From an uncultured Pseudorhodobacter sp. (GTDB lineage Bacteria; Pseudomonadota; Alphaproteobacteria; Rhodobacterales; Rhodobacteraceae): a stretch of DNA of 5,485 bases. The notes below the pieces were generated by a model. That model saw only the letters and a program-made list of their open reading frames with translations, was not told the DNA's origin and ran no database searches. The first letter of the stretch is position 1, and every line of letters begins with the position of its first letter. The DNA lies in the NCBI GenBank assembly GCA_937910975.1, contig CALEMZ010000099.1, positions 1 to 5,485 of the forward strand, given 5' to 3'. The translations under genes were made by a program, and so were the position numbers. Shown here piece after piece: positions 1-5,485 of this stretch.

Positions 1-620
1 TTCACGAGGGCATCCTGCCTTGGGCGCTGCGCAACCCGGTGGCGATTGTGTTTGATGAGTATGACGCAGGCCGTGCCGATGTAATGTTCGTGATCCAGCG
101 CGTGCTGGAGCATGACGGCAAGCTAACGCTGCTTGATCAGAACGAGATCATCACCCCGAACCCGTATTTCCGCCTGTTTGCCACCGCCAACACGGTGGGC
201 CTTGGTGATACCACGGGGCTTTACCACGGCACCCAGCAGATCAACCAAGCGCAGATGGACCGTTGGTCGCTGGTCGCCACGCTCAACTACCTCAGCCATG
301 ATGCCGAAGCGGCCATCGTTTTGTCGAAAAACCCACATTACAATACCGATAAGGGCCGCAAGACCATCAGCCAGATGGTCACGGTTGCCGACCTCACGCG
401 CACGGCCTTCATGAACGGTGATCTTTCCACCGTCATGTCGCCCCGCACCGTGATCACATGGGCCGAAAACGCCCGGATTTTCCAAAATGTGGGCTATGCA
501 TTCCGGCTGACCTTCCTCAACAAATGCGATGAGTTGGAACGCCAGACAGTGGCCGAATTCTACCAGCGCTGCTTTGACGAGGAACTGCCGGAATCTGCTG
601 CCAGCATGGCGATGAAGTAA
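1..620 (+). CDS. cobS: Cobaltochelatase subunit CobS, AAA+ ATPase (5' end missing)
   Basis: This is the C-terminal part of CobS, the AAA+ ATPase subunit of the aerobic cobaltochelatase. With CobT it drives ATP-dependent Co2+ insertion by CobN into hydrogenobyrinic acid a,c-diamide, in the cytoplasm. The reading frame is already open at base 3 (HEGILPWALRNP...), so the gene begins before the window. About 205 residues are visible, against roughly 330 in known CobS proteins, so the Walker A loop is not seen. Visible AAA+ elements are Walker B (VAIVFDEYD, bases about 42-65), the sensor-1-like LFATANT, the segment GLYHGTQQINQAQMDRWS with the DRW arginine expected to act like an arginine finger in this MoxR-like clade, and the family-typical stretch STVMSPRTVITWAENA followed by FLNKCDELER. 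A GTG at 39 opens a frame but lies inside Walker B and is not the start. cobT follows 51 bp downstream of the TAA. The identification is very secure. Confidence 0.96.
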   Translation, partial: HEGILPWALRNPVAIVFDEYDAGRADVMFVIQRVLEHDGKLTLLDQNEIITPNPYFRLFATANTVGLGDTTGLYHGTQQINQAQMDRWSLVATLNYLSHDAEAAIVLSKNPHYNTDKGRKTISQMVTVADLTRTAFMNGDLSTVMSPRTVITWAENARIFQNVGYAFRLTFLNKCDELERQTVAEFYQRCFDEELPESAASMAMK

Positions 621-625
621 CGAAC

Positions 626-650
626 GGTGGGGGGAAACCCCACCCTACGA
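626..650. repeat. REP-like palindrome between cobS and cobT
   Basis: A perfect 7-bp inverted repeat, GGTGGGG (626-632) and CCCCACC (638-644), encloses the 5-nt loop GGAAA and is followed by CTACGA. It begins 6 bp after the cobS stop and ends 27 bp before the cobT start. From general knowledge, GGTGGG-type palindromes with a CACCCTACG tail recur in intergenic gaps of many alphaproteobacterial genomes; membership in such a family is inference, since only one copy is in this window. There is no T-run after it, so it is not a classical Rho-independent terminator. As RNA it could stabilise the cobS 3' end or affect access to the cobT leader. Confidence 0.55.
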
Positions 651-671
651 CAAGGCCTAGCCGGGGAAGAT

Positions 672-2546
672 ATGACCAAACCAACCGACAACCCCGCCGA
701 TCCGTTCAAGAAAGCCTTGGCTGAGGCCACCAAAGTCATGGCCGATGACCCGGAAATGACCGTCACCTATTCGGTGGACCCTTCGGGCATGACCAAAGAA
801 GGCGTGCGCCTGCCGCAGGTCTCGCGCCGCATGACGCGCGATGAGGTGCTGCTTGCACGCGGTACGGCGGATGCCTTCGCACTGCGCCGCAAGTTTCATG
901 ATGATGCCACGGCGGCGAAATATGCCCCAACGGGTAATCTCGCGCGTGAAATTTATGAGGCGATGGAAATCGCGCGTTGCGAGGCAGTTGGCGCGCGCTC
1001 AATGCCCGGCACTGCGGGCAATATCGACGCCAAGATCGGGCATGAGGCAACGCGCAAGGGTTATGCCGAGATCACGCAGGCCGCCGATGCGCCCCTGCCT
1101 ATCGCGGCAGGCTATCTGGTACGCCACCTTGCCACCGGGCGCGATCTGCCCAAGGGTGCCGACAATGTAATGAACCTCTGGCGCGGATTTATTGAGGATC
1201 ACGCCGCCGAGACGCTGCAAAACCTTGACCATGTGCTTGCGGACCAGGCCGCCTTTGCCCGACTTGCCCGCAAGGTCATCGCCGATCTTGGCTATGGCGA
1301 CCAGTTGGGCGATGATCCTGACGCGCCCGATGAAGACGAAGACAGCGGCGACGACGCCGAGAACCAAGAAGAGCAGCAAGATAGCACGGGCGACGACGAC
1401 AGCCAGGAGGAGGACTCCGAGGCCTCACCCGAGCAATCTCAGGAAGAGCAGCAAGACGCCTCGCAAGCACAGGTTTCCGAAGACGACATGTCGGATATGG
1501 AGCAAGGCGAAGAGGCCGAAATGCCCGAGGGCGAAGCCCCGATGGAGCCGCCGCCGCCCGCGCCCCATTCCGATGCTGATCCGAATTACGCCGTCTACAC
1601 AACTGATTTCGATGAAGAAATTCGCGCCGAAGACCTGGCCGAACCGGCCGAGCTTGAGCGGCTGCGCGCCTATCTGGACCAGCAGTTGGAGCCGCTTAAG
1701 GGGGCTGTGTCGCGACTAGCCAACAAGCTGCAACGCCGCCTTCAGGCGCAGCAAAACCGGTCATGGGAGTTTGATCTGGAGGAAGGCACGCTGGACGCGG
1801 GCCGTCTTGCGCGGGTGGTGGCAAACCCCACCACACCGCTGTCATTCAAACAAGAAAAAGACACCGAATTCCGCGACACCTGCGTGACTCTTCTGCTTGA
1901 TAACTCCGGCTCCATGCGCGGACGGCCTATTTCCATTGCCGCGATTTGTGCCGATGTTATGGCCCGCACGCTGGAGCGCTGCTCGGTAAAGGTGGAAATT
2001 TTGGGTTTCACCACGCGCGCCTGGAAAGGTGGGCAAAGCCGCGAACGCTGGCTTGCAGCAGGGCGCGCGCAGCAGCCAGGGCGACTCAACGACCTGCGCC
2101 ATATCATCTACAAATCTGCCGATGCGCCATGGCGGCGTGCGCGGCCCAATTTGGGGCTGATGATGAAGGAAGGCCTGCTGAAGGAAAACATCGACGGCGA
2201 GGCGCTGGAATGGGCGCATCGGCGAATGATGGCGCGGCAAGAACAACGCAAAATCCTGATGGTAATCTCCGACGGTGCGCCGGTAGACGACTCAACCTTG
2301 TCGGTTAACTCTGCGAATTATCTGGAAAAACACCTGCGCGACGTAATCGCGATGGTGGAGCGGAAAAAGGCGGTGGAACTGATCGCCATCGGCATCGGCC
2401 ATGACGTGACGCGCTATTACAACCGCGCAGTGACGATCACGGATGTGGAACAATTGGCCGGGGCCATGACCGAACAGCTCGCCGGTCTGTTTGATACAGA
2501 CCCCCGCAAGCGCGCCCGCGTTTTGGGGATGCGAAAGGTCGGATAA
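672..2546 (+). CDS. cobT: Cobaltochelatase subunit CobT, vWA-domain protein
   Basis: CobT partners CobS in the chaperone-like complex that powers cobalt insertion by CobN in aerobic cobalamin synthesis. The product is 624 residues, close to the roughly 630 of characterised CobT. Residues 1 to about 205 form the helical N-terminal region (DNPADPFKKALAEATK at the start is family-typical). Residues about 210-295 are a very acidic D/E/Q/S-rich linker ending in a proline run. Residues about 395-624 form the von Willebrand A domain with an intact MIDAS: D410-N-S412-G-S414, threonines at 447-448, and S533-D534-G535. ATG 672 is chosen because GGGGAAG lies just upstream and the N-terminus matches the family. 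An in-frame GTG at 627 would add 15 residues translated from the intergenic palindrome and is unlikely. The TAA overlaps the next ATG by one base. This is not the nicotinate-nucleotide phosphoribosyltransferase also called CobT. Confidence 0.95.
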   Translation: MTKPTDNPADPFKKALAEATKVMADDPEMTVTYSVDPSGMTKEGVRLPQVSRRMTRDEVLLARGTADAFALRRKFHDDATAAKYAPTGNLAREIYEAMEIARCEAVGARSMPGTAGNIDAKIGHEATRKGYAEITQAADAPLPIAAGYLVRHLATGRDLPKGADNVMNLWRGFIEDHAAETLQNLDHVLADQAAFARLARKVIADLGYGDQLGDDPDAPDEDEDSGDDAENQEEQQDSTGDDDSQEEDSEASPEQSQEEQQDASQAQVSEDDMSDMEQGEEAEMPEGEAPMEPPPPAPHSDADPNYAVYTTDFDEEIRAEDLAEPAELERLRAYLDQQLEPLKGAVSRLANKLQRRLQAQQNRSWEFDLEEGTLDAGRLARVVANPTTPLSFKQEKDTEFRDTCVTLLLDNSGSMRGRPISIAAICADVMARTLERCSVKVEILGFTTRAWKGGQSRERWLAAGRAQQPGRLNDLRHIIYKSADAPWRRARPNLGLMMKEGLLKENIDGEALEWAHRRMMARQEQRKILMVISDGAPVDDSTLSVNSANYLEKHLRDVIAMVERKKAVELIAIGIGHDVTRYYNRAVTITDVEQLAGAMTEQLAGLFDTDPRKRARVLGMRKVG

Positions 2547-4342
2547 TGCTGCAAACCTTCCATGCCACGGCCTCGCCCGCCCAAGGCCCCGCGCGGCTTG
2601 CGCAGTTGCGGGCCGCATTGGCGGCGAAGGGCCTTGCGGGTTTCATCATCCCGCGCACCGATGCGCATCAGGGCGAATATGTGGCTGCGCGCGATGAGCG
2701 GCTGCAATGGCTGACGGGTTTTACCGGATCGGCAGGGTTTTGCATCGTGCTGCCGGATTTGGCGGGGGTGTTCATCGACGGGCGCTACCGCACGCAGGTG
2801 AAGGGGCAAGTAGACCTTGCGCATTTCACGCCCGTACCTTGGCCCGAAATAACCCCCGGCGCGTGGATTGCCGAGCATCTGGACAAAGGCACCATAGGCT
2901 TTGATCCATGGCTGCACAGCGCCGATGACATCTCCGCAATTGAGAAACTACTTGAAGTATCTCCCGTAACTCTTCTGGCTACAACGAATTTTATAGATTC
3001 AATCTGGCCCGATCAGCCCGATGCACCGCTGGGCAAAGCCTTCATTCAGCCAGATAGATTGGCGGGCAAGACCAGCGCCGAGAAACGTGCAAGCCTCGCC
3101 GAGTCGCTTCGCGAGGCAGGGCAAAGGGCTGCCGTGCTAACCCTGCCGGATTCGATTTGTTGGCTGTTGAATATCCGGGGCGCGGATGTGCCGCGCAACC
3201 CGATTCTGCACGGCTTTGCGATTTTGCATGATGACGCCCGCGTGACCCTGTTTACCGCGCCCGAGAAGCTGGACGGCCCCACGCGCGCGCATCTTGGCCC
3301 GCAAGTCACTATCAGCCCACCTTCGGACTTCCTTCCGGCCCTGCGCGTGCTGCAAGGCCCAGTGCGCGTAGATCGTGCCTCCGCCCCGCTTGCCGTGTCT
3401 TTGGAACTGGCCGAGGGTGGTGTTGCGCTGGAATGGGGCGACGACCTGTGCCGCCTGCCCAAGGCCTGCAAGACGCCCGCCGAAATCGCCGGAGCCCGTG
3501 AGGCGCATCTGCGCGACGGGGCGGCGATGGTCGAATTCCTGTGCTGGCTGGATGCGGAAGCCCCCAAGGGTGGGCTGACGGAAATTGATGTGGTCCGCGC
3601 GCTCGAATCGCAGCGCCGCGCCACCAACCAGTTGCATGACATCAGCTTTGAGACCATCTGCGGTGCCGGTGCGCACGGCGCCATCATGCATTACCGCGTG
3701 ACGCAAGAAAGCAACCGCCCCGTGACCCCCGGCGAATTGCTGCTGGTTGATAGCGGCGGGCAGTATGTTGACGGCACCACCGATATCACCCGCACCATGG
3801 CTGTCGGCCCGGTGCCGGAGGGTGCGGCAGAGGCCTATACCCTTGTGCTGCAAGGCATGATCGCCATCTCACGCGCGCGCTGGCCTCAGGGGCTTGCAGG
3901 CCGCGATCTGGACCCGTTGGCGCGCTATCCCTTATGGCTGGCGGGGATGGATTTTGACCATGGCACCGGGCACGGCGTGGGCGCATTCTTGTCAGTGCAT
4001 GAGGGGCCGCAGCGGATCAGCAGAATGTCGGAGGTGCCGCTACGCCCCGGCATGATCTTATCAAATGAGCCGGGCTATTACCGGGAAGGCGCTTTTGGCA
4101 TTCGGCTGGAAAACCTGATCGTGGTAACGCTTGCACCCAAGCTGGCCGATGACCGCGCGCAATTGTGCTTTGAAACCTTGACCTTCGTGCCGCTGGACCG
4201 CCGCCTGATCGAGGTGGCGATGCTCTCGCCCGGTGAACTGTCATGGCTGAACGCCTATCATGCGCAGGTCGCGGAAAAACTGGCCCCGCGTGTGTCCGCG
4301 CAGGCGCTGGACTGGTTGCAAAAGGCCACCGCGCCGCTCTAA
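2546..4342 (+). CDS. Aminopeptidase P family protein (Xaa-Pro aminopeptidase, M24B), three-domain type
   Basis: This predicted cytoplasmic metallopeptidase removes an N-terminal residue that precedes proline. Its 598 residues match the long XPNPEP1-like form (human about 623) rather than the shorter E. coli PepP (about 440). Two creatinase-like N-terminal domains span about residues 13-310, the pita-bread catalytic domain about 320-535, and an M24 C-terminal tail the rest. The five metal ligands are present: D402 and D413 (VDSGGQYVDGTTDITRT), H476 (HGTGHGVG), E508 (NEPGYY) and E522 (IRLENL). Their spacing is identical to human D415/D426/H489/E523/E537. Substrate-site histidines H382 (IMHYR) and H485 (VHEGP) also fit. 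The metal is probably Mn2+, by family. The start ATG overlaps the cobT stop as TAATG and has GAAAGG 7 nt upstream, which suggests translational coupling. Residues 132-152 are encoded by an unusually AT-rich stretch. The physiological substrate is unknown. Confidence 0.93.
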   Translation: MLQTFHATASPAQGPARLAQLRAALAAKGLAGFIIPRTDAHQGEYVAARDERLQWLTGFTGSAGFCIVLPDLAGVFIDGRYRTQVKGQVDLAHFTPVPWPEITPGAWIAEHLDKGTIGFDPWLHSADDISAIEKLLEVSPVTLLATTNFIDSIWPDQPDAPLGKAFIQPDRLAGKTSAEKRASLAESLREAGQRAAVLTLPDSICWLLNIRGADVPRNPILHGFAILHDDARVTLFTAPEKLDGPTRAHLGPQVTISPPSDFLPALRVLQGPVRVDRASAPLAVSLELAEGGVALEWGDDLCRLPKACKTPAEIAGAREAHLRDGAAMVEFLCWLDAEAPKGGLTEIDVVRALESQRRATNQLHDISFETICGAGAHGAIMHYRVTQESNRPVTPGELLLVDSGGQYVDGTTDITRTMAVGPVPEGAAEAYTLVLQGMIAISRARWPQGLAGRDLDPLARYPLWLAGMDFDHGTGHGVGAFLSVHEGPQRISRMSEVPLRPGMILSNEPGYYREGAFGIRLENLIVVTLAPKLADDRAQLCFETLTFVPLDRRLIEVAMLSPGELSWLNAYHAQVAEKLAPRVSAQALDWLQKATAPL

Positions 4343-4360
4343 CACCGTTGCCGGGGCGAT

Positions 4361-4786
4361 TTATCCCGCCACCTCTGCCGCCGTTTCGCGAATGCGTGCG
4401 ACCATGGCGCGCACCCCGTTGGAGCGTTGCGAGGACAGATGCTCATTCAGCCCCAGCCGCGCCAATTCGAAAGGCGCATCAACGCGCAGCACCTCTGCCA
4501 CCGTCAGCCCGGAATAAAGCGCATGGAGCACTGCAATCAGCCCGCGCACGATCATCGCGTCGCTTTCGCCCTCAAAGCCAAACTCCGCATCCGGCCCTTG
4601 CCCGCTGACGATGGGACGCAGCCAAACCTGGCTGGCGCAACCCTCCACCTTCAGGCCCGGCACTTTGAACGCTGGATCGAGCGCGGGCATCTGTTTGCCC
4701 ATCTCGATGACATGACGATAGCGGTCTTCCCAATCGTCGAGAAACTCAAATGTTTCCGCGATCTCTTCAAAGGCGGCGCTGGCCAT
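4361..4786 (-). CDS. sufE: SufE family cysteine desulfuration protein
   Basis: SufE accepts persulfide sulfur from the cysteine desulfurase SufS and passes it to the SufBCD scaffold for Fe-S cluster assembly in the cytoplasm. The 141-residue length is close to the 138 of E. coli SufE. The sulfur-accepting cysteine is C50 in VEGCASQVWL, equivalent to Cys51 of E. coli. Other family-typical parts are the N-terminal FLDDWEDRYRHVIEMGKQMP, the glycine-rich FGFEGESDAMIVRGLIAVL and the C-terminal LGLNEHLSSQRSNGVRAMV. The start is supported by GGAG about 8 nt upstream on the minus strand. The gene stands alone here: no sufS, sufB, sufC or sufD is next to it. It converges on the aminopeptidase gene with an 18-bp gap and diverges from the lipoprotein gene. 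CsdE is a related alternative, but the solitary SufE reading is usual in alphaproteobacteria. Confidence 0.94.
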   Translation of the reverse strand: MASAAFEEIAETFEFLDDWEDRYRHVIEMGKQMPALDPAFKVPGLKVEGCASQVWLRPIVSGQGPDAEFGFEGESDAMIVRGLIAVLHALYSGLTVAEVLRVDAPFELARLGLNEHLSSQRSNGVRAMVARIRETAAEVAG

Positions 4787-4932
4787 GGCATCTGCTCCGA
4801 TTTTAATTTTCCCAAGGGGTAACGCCTCTGACGGCCAAGGTCCAGACAGACAGACCGCCGCTGTCTCAGCTAACGCTTTTCAAATGCTTCGCTTTGGGCT
4901 ACCCAAGGGGCAGAGTTGAACGGGATAACGCC
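4787..4932. promoter_or_regulatory. Divergent intergenic region between sufE and the lipoprotein gene, with repeated CCCAAGGGG motif
   Basis: Transcripts for both flanking genes presumably start in this 146-bp region. I cannot assign clear -35/-10 pairs. An AT-rich stretch (4800-4810) lies close to the sufE start, and TTTTCAAA around 4877-4884 lies ahead of the lipoprotein gene. The 9-mer CCCAAGGGG occurs at 4811-4819 and 4902-4910. The copies lie 24 bp from the sufE start codon and 22 bp from the lipoprotein start codon, in the same orientation. Related 11-mers GGGGTAACGCC (4816-4826) and GGGATAACGCC (4922-4932) differ at one base. A short CAGA x3 tandem lies at 4843-4854. Whether any of these bind a regulator is unknown. 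Confidence 0.35.
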
Positions 4933-5388
4933 ATGAACAAACCGCTGATCGCAGCCCTTTGCGCGTCGCTGGCCCTCGGGGCCTGCTCCACCATCAGTCA
5001 ATCACGCCTGAATCCGTTCAATTGGTTCGGCGGCTCCGAAGAGACGGTGGTGCAACGCTCGCCACTTGATAAGCCTGCGGATCGGCGGTTGCTGGTGCAT
5101 CAGGTCACCGAGATGAAACTTGAAAAGATGCCTGGCGGCGTGATCATCCGCGCGACGGGTCTACCGCCGACCCAAGGCTTTTGGGATGCCGAGCTGGTGG
5201 CGCGCCCGGCTGAGGATGGCGTGATCATCTATGATTTCCGTGTTTTCCCGCCCATTGAAGCCGCCAGTGTCTTAACCCCGCAATCGCGCGAAGTGACGGT
5301 GGCCGCATTCTTGTCGGACATCAAGCTGGAGGGCATTCGCCAGATCACCGTCCAAGGTGAAAACAACGCCCGCTCAAGCCGCCGCTAA
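4933..5388 (+). CDS. Predicted small lipoprotein of unknown function
   Basis: The predicted 151-residue protein has a lipoprotein signal peptide: MNK, then a hydrophobic segment from L5, and a lipobox L15-G16-A17-C18. Cys18 would be lipidated after signal peptidase II cleavage. The +2 residue is serine, not aspartate, so by the E. coli Lol rule it would go to the outer membrane. I do not recognise the mature domain. It has alternating hydrophobic stretches that suggest a beta-rich fold, with noticeable segments GLPPTQGFW (76-84) and YDFRVFPP (100-107), and a basic tail ending in SSRR. ATG 4933 is preferred because an upstream in-frame TTG at 4894 would put 13 mostly polar and charged residues before the signal peptide. 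The ribosome binding site is weak (CGGGA, 7 nt upstream). It is divergent from sufE and convergent with the gene after it. Lipoprotein assignment is firm, function open. Confidence 0.85.
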   Translation: MNKPLIAALCASLALGACSTISQSRLNPFNWFGGSEETVVQRSPLDKPADRRLLVHQVTEMKLEKMPGGVIIRATGLPPTQGFWDAELVARPAEDGVIIYDFRVFPPIEAASVLTPQSREVTVAAFLSDIKLEGIRQITVQGENNARSSRR

Positions 5389-5398
5389 ACCTGTGCGC

Positions 5399-5424
5399 TC
5401 CCGAATTTTGCGGCGCGTTCGGGG
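5399..5424. terminator. Possible weak bidirectional terminator hairpin
   Basis: CCCGAA (5400-5405) and TTCGGG (5418-5423) form a 6-bp inverted repeat with a 12-nt loop, extended by one T-G pair (5399/5424). It lies in the 37-bp gap between two convergent stop codons, where a shared terminator is expected. A pyrimidine-rich TATTTCTTC follows on the plus strand, but there is no proper T-run on either side and the loop is long, so this is tentative. Confidence 0.3.
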
Positions 5425-5425
5425 C

Positions 5426-5485
5426 CTATTTCTTCGTCCTCTCAAGGCGCAAAGGCAATGTCACCCGAAACGCAGCCCCCCATTG
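5426..5485 (-). CDS. C-terminal end of a probable sensor histidine kinase (partial)
   Basis: On the minus strand the window's last bases read in frame as QWGAAFRVTLPLRLERTKK followed by a TAG stop at 5428-5426. The pattern GAAFRVTLPL is typical of the last strand of the HATPase_c domain in two-component sensor kinases, just before a short basic tail. Only 19 residues are visible, so the subfamily, the sensed signal and even the kinase assignment rest on this short motif. The rest of the gene lies beyond the right edge. It converges on the lipoprotein gene. Confidence 0.5.
   Translation of the reverse strand, partial: QWGAAFRVTLPLRLERTKK

Noticed and set aside
999..1379. Minus-strand open frame with a hydrophobic start opposite the cobT acidic linker
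   Set aside because: The hydrophobic run is the antisense reading of Asp/Glu codons (GAC/GAA read as Val/Phe/Leu) and not evidence of a membrane protein.
1815..1834. Inverted repeat GTGGTGG/CCACCAC with a 6-nt loop inside cobT
   Set aside because: It lies in the coding sequence for RVVANPTTP next to the conserved PLSFKQE stretch of CobT. The codons explain it and no regulatory role is needed.
2986..3001. TATAGAT as a -10 box within the aminopeptidase gene
   Set aside because: It falls in the AT-rich codon patch, has no convincing -35 element, and no plus-strand gene start follows for more than 1.9 kb.
3137..3853. Long open frame (238 codons) on the minus strand within the aminopeptidase gene
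   Set aside because: It is antisense to a gene with every catalytic ligand intact. The protein shows no recognisable motif, and long antisense frames are expected in GC-rich DNA.
4343..4360. Possible terminator between the convergent aminopeptidase and sufE genes
   Set aside because: Only a GGG/CCC pairing with no stable stem or T-run is visible in and around the 18-bp gap.
4427..4822. Plus-strand open frame (131 codons) opposite sufE
   Set aside because: It is the antisense shadow of a clearly real SufE gene and has no family-like sequence of its own.

Overview
The window looks like chromosomal DNA of an alphaproteobacterium, most likely Rhodobacteraceae (Roseobacter/Rhodobacter group). 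This is inferred from moderately high GC, strong G/C-ending codon bias, the aerobic-type cobaltochelatase genes cobS and cobT side by side, and a three-domain (XPNPEP1-like) aminopeptidase P. No genus can be named from the sequence alone.

Layout. A plus-strand block fills positions 1-4342. It holds the C-terminal part of cobS (start lies before the window), then cobT (672-2546), then an M24B aminopeptidase P (2546-4342) whose ATG shares one base with the cobT stop codon (TAATG). A short GC-rich palindrome, resembling dispersed repeats seen in this bacterial group, sits in the 51-bp cobS-cobT gap. After an 18-bp gap, sufE lies convergently on the minus strand (4361-4786). A 146-bp divergent intergenic region follows, with a 9-bp motif repeated once near each gene start. 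Next comes a small predicted lipoprotein gene on the plus strand (4933-5388). The window closes with the last 19 codons of a minus-strand gene (5426-5485) whose C-terminus resembles a sensor histidine kinase.

Function. CobS (AAA+ ATPase) and CobT (acidic linker plus von Willebrand A domain) form the ATP-driven chaperone part of the cobaltochelatase. Together with CobN, which is not in the window, this enzyme inserts Co2+ into hydrogenobyrinic acid a,c-diamide in aerobic cobalamin synthesis. The aminopeptidase is probably co-transcribed and translationally coupled to cobT, but has no known role in that pathway. SufE serves Fe-S cluster assembly as sulfur acceptor from SufS. The lipoprotein is of unknown function.

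Most of the window is ordinary conserved housekeeping sequence. I found no convincing new system. The items most worth a second look are the cobS-cobT palindrome, the paired CCCAAGGGG motifs between sufE and the lipoprotein gene, the AT-rich codon patch inside the aminopeptidase gene, and the uncharacterised lipoprotein.
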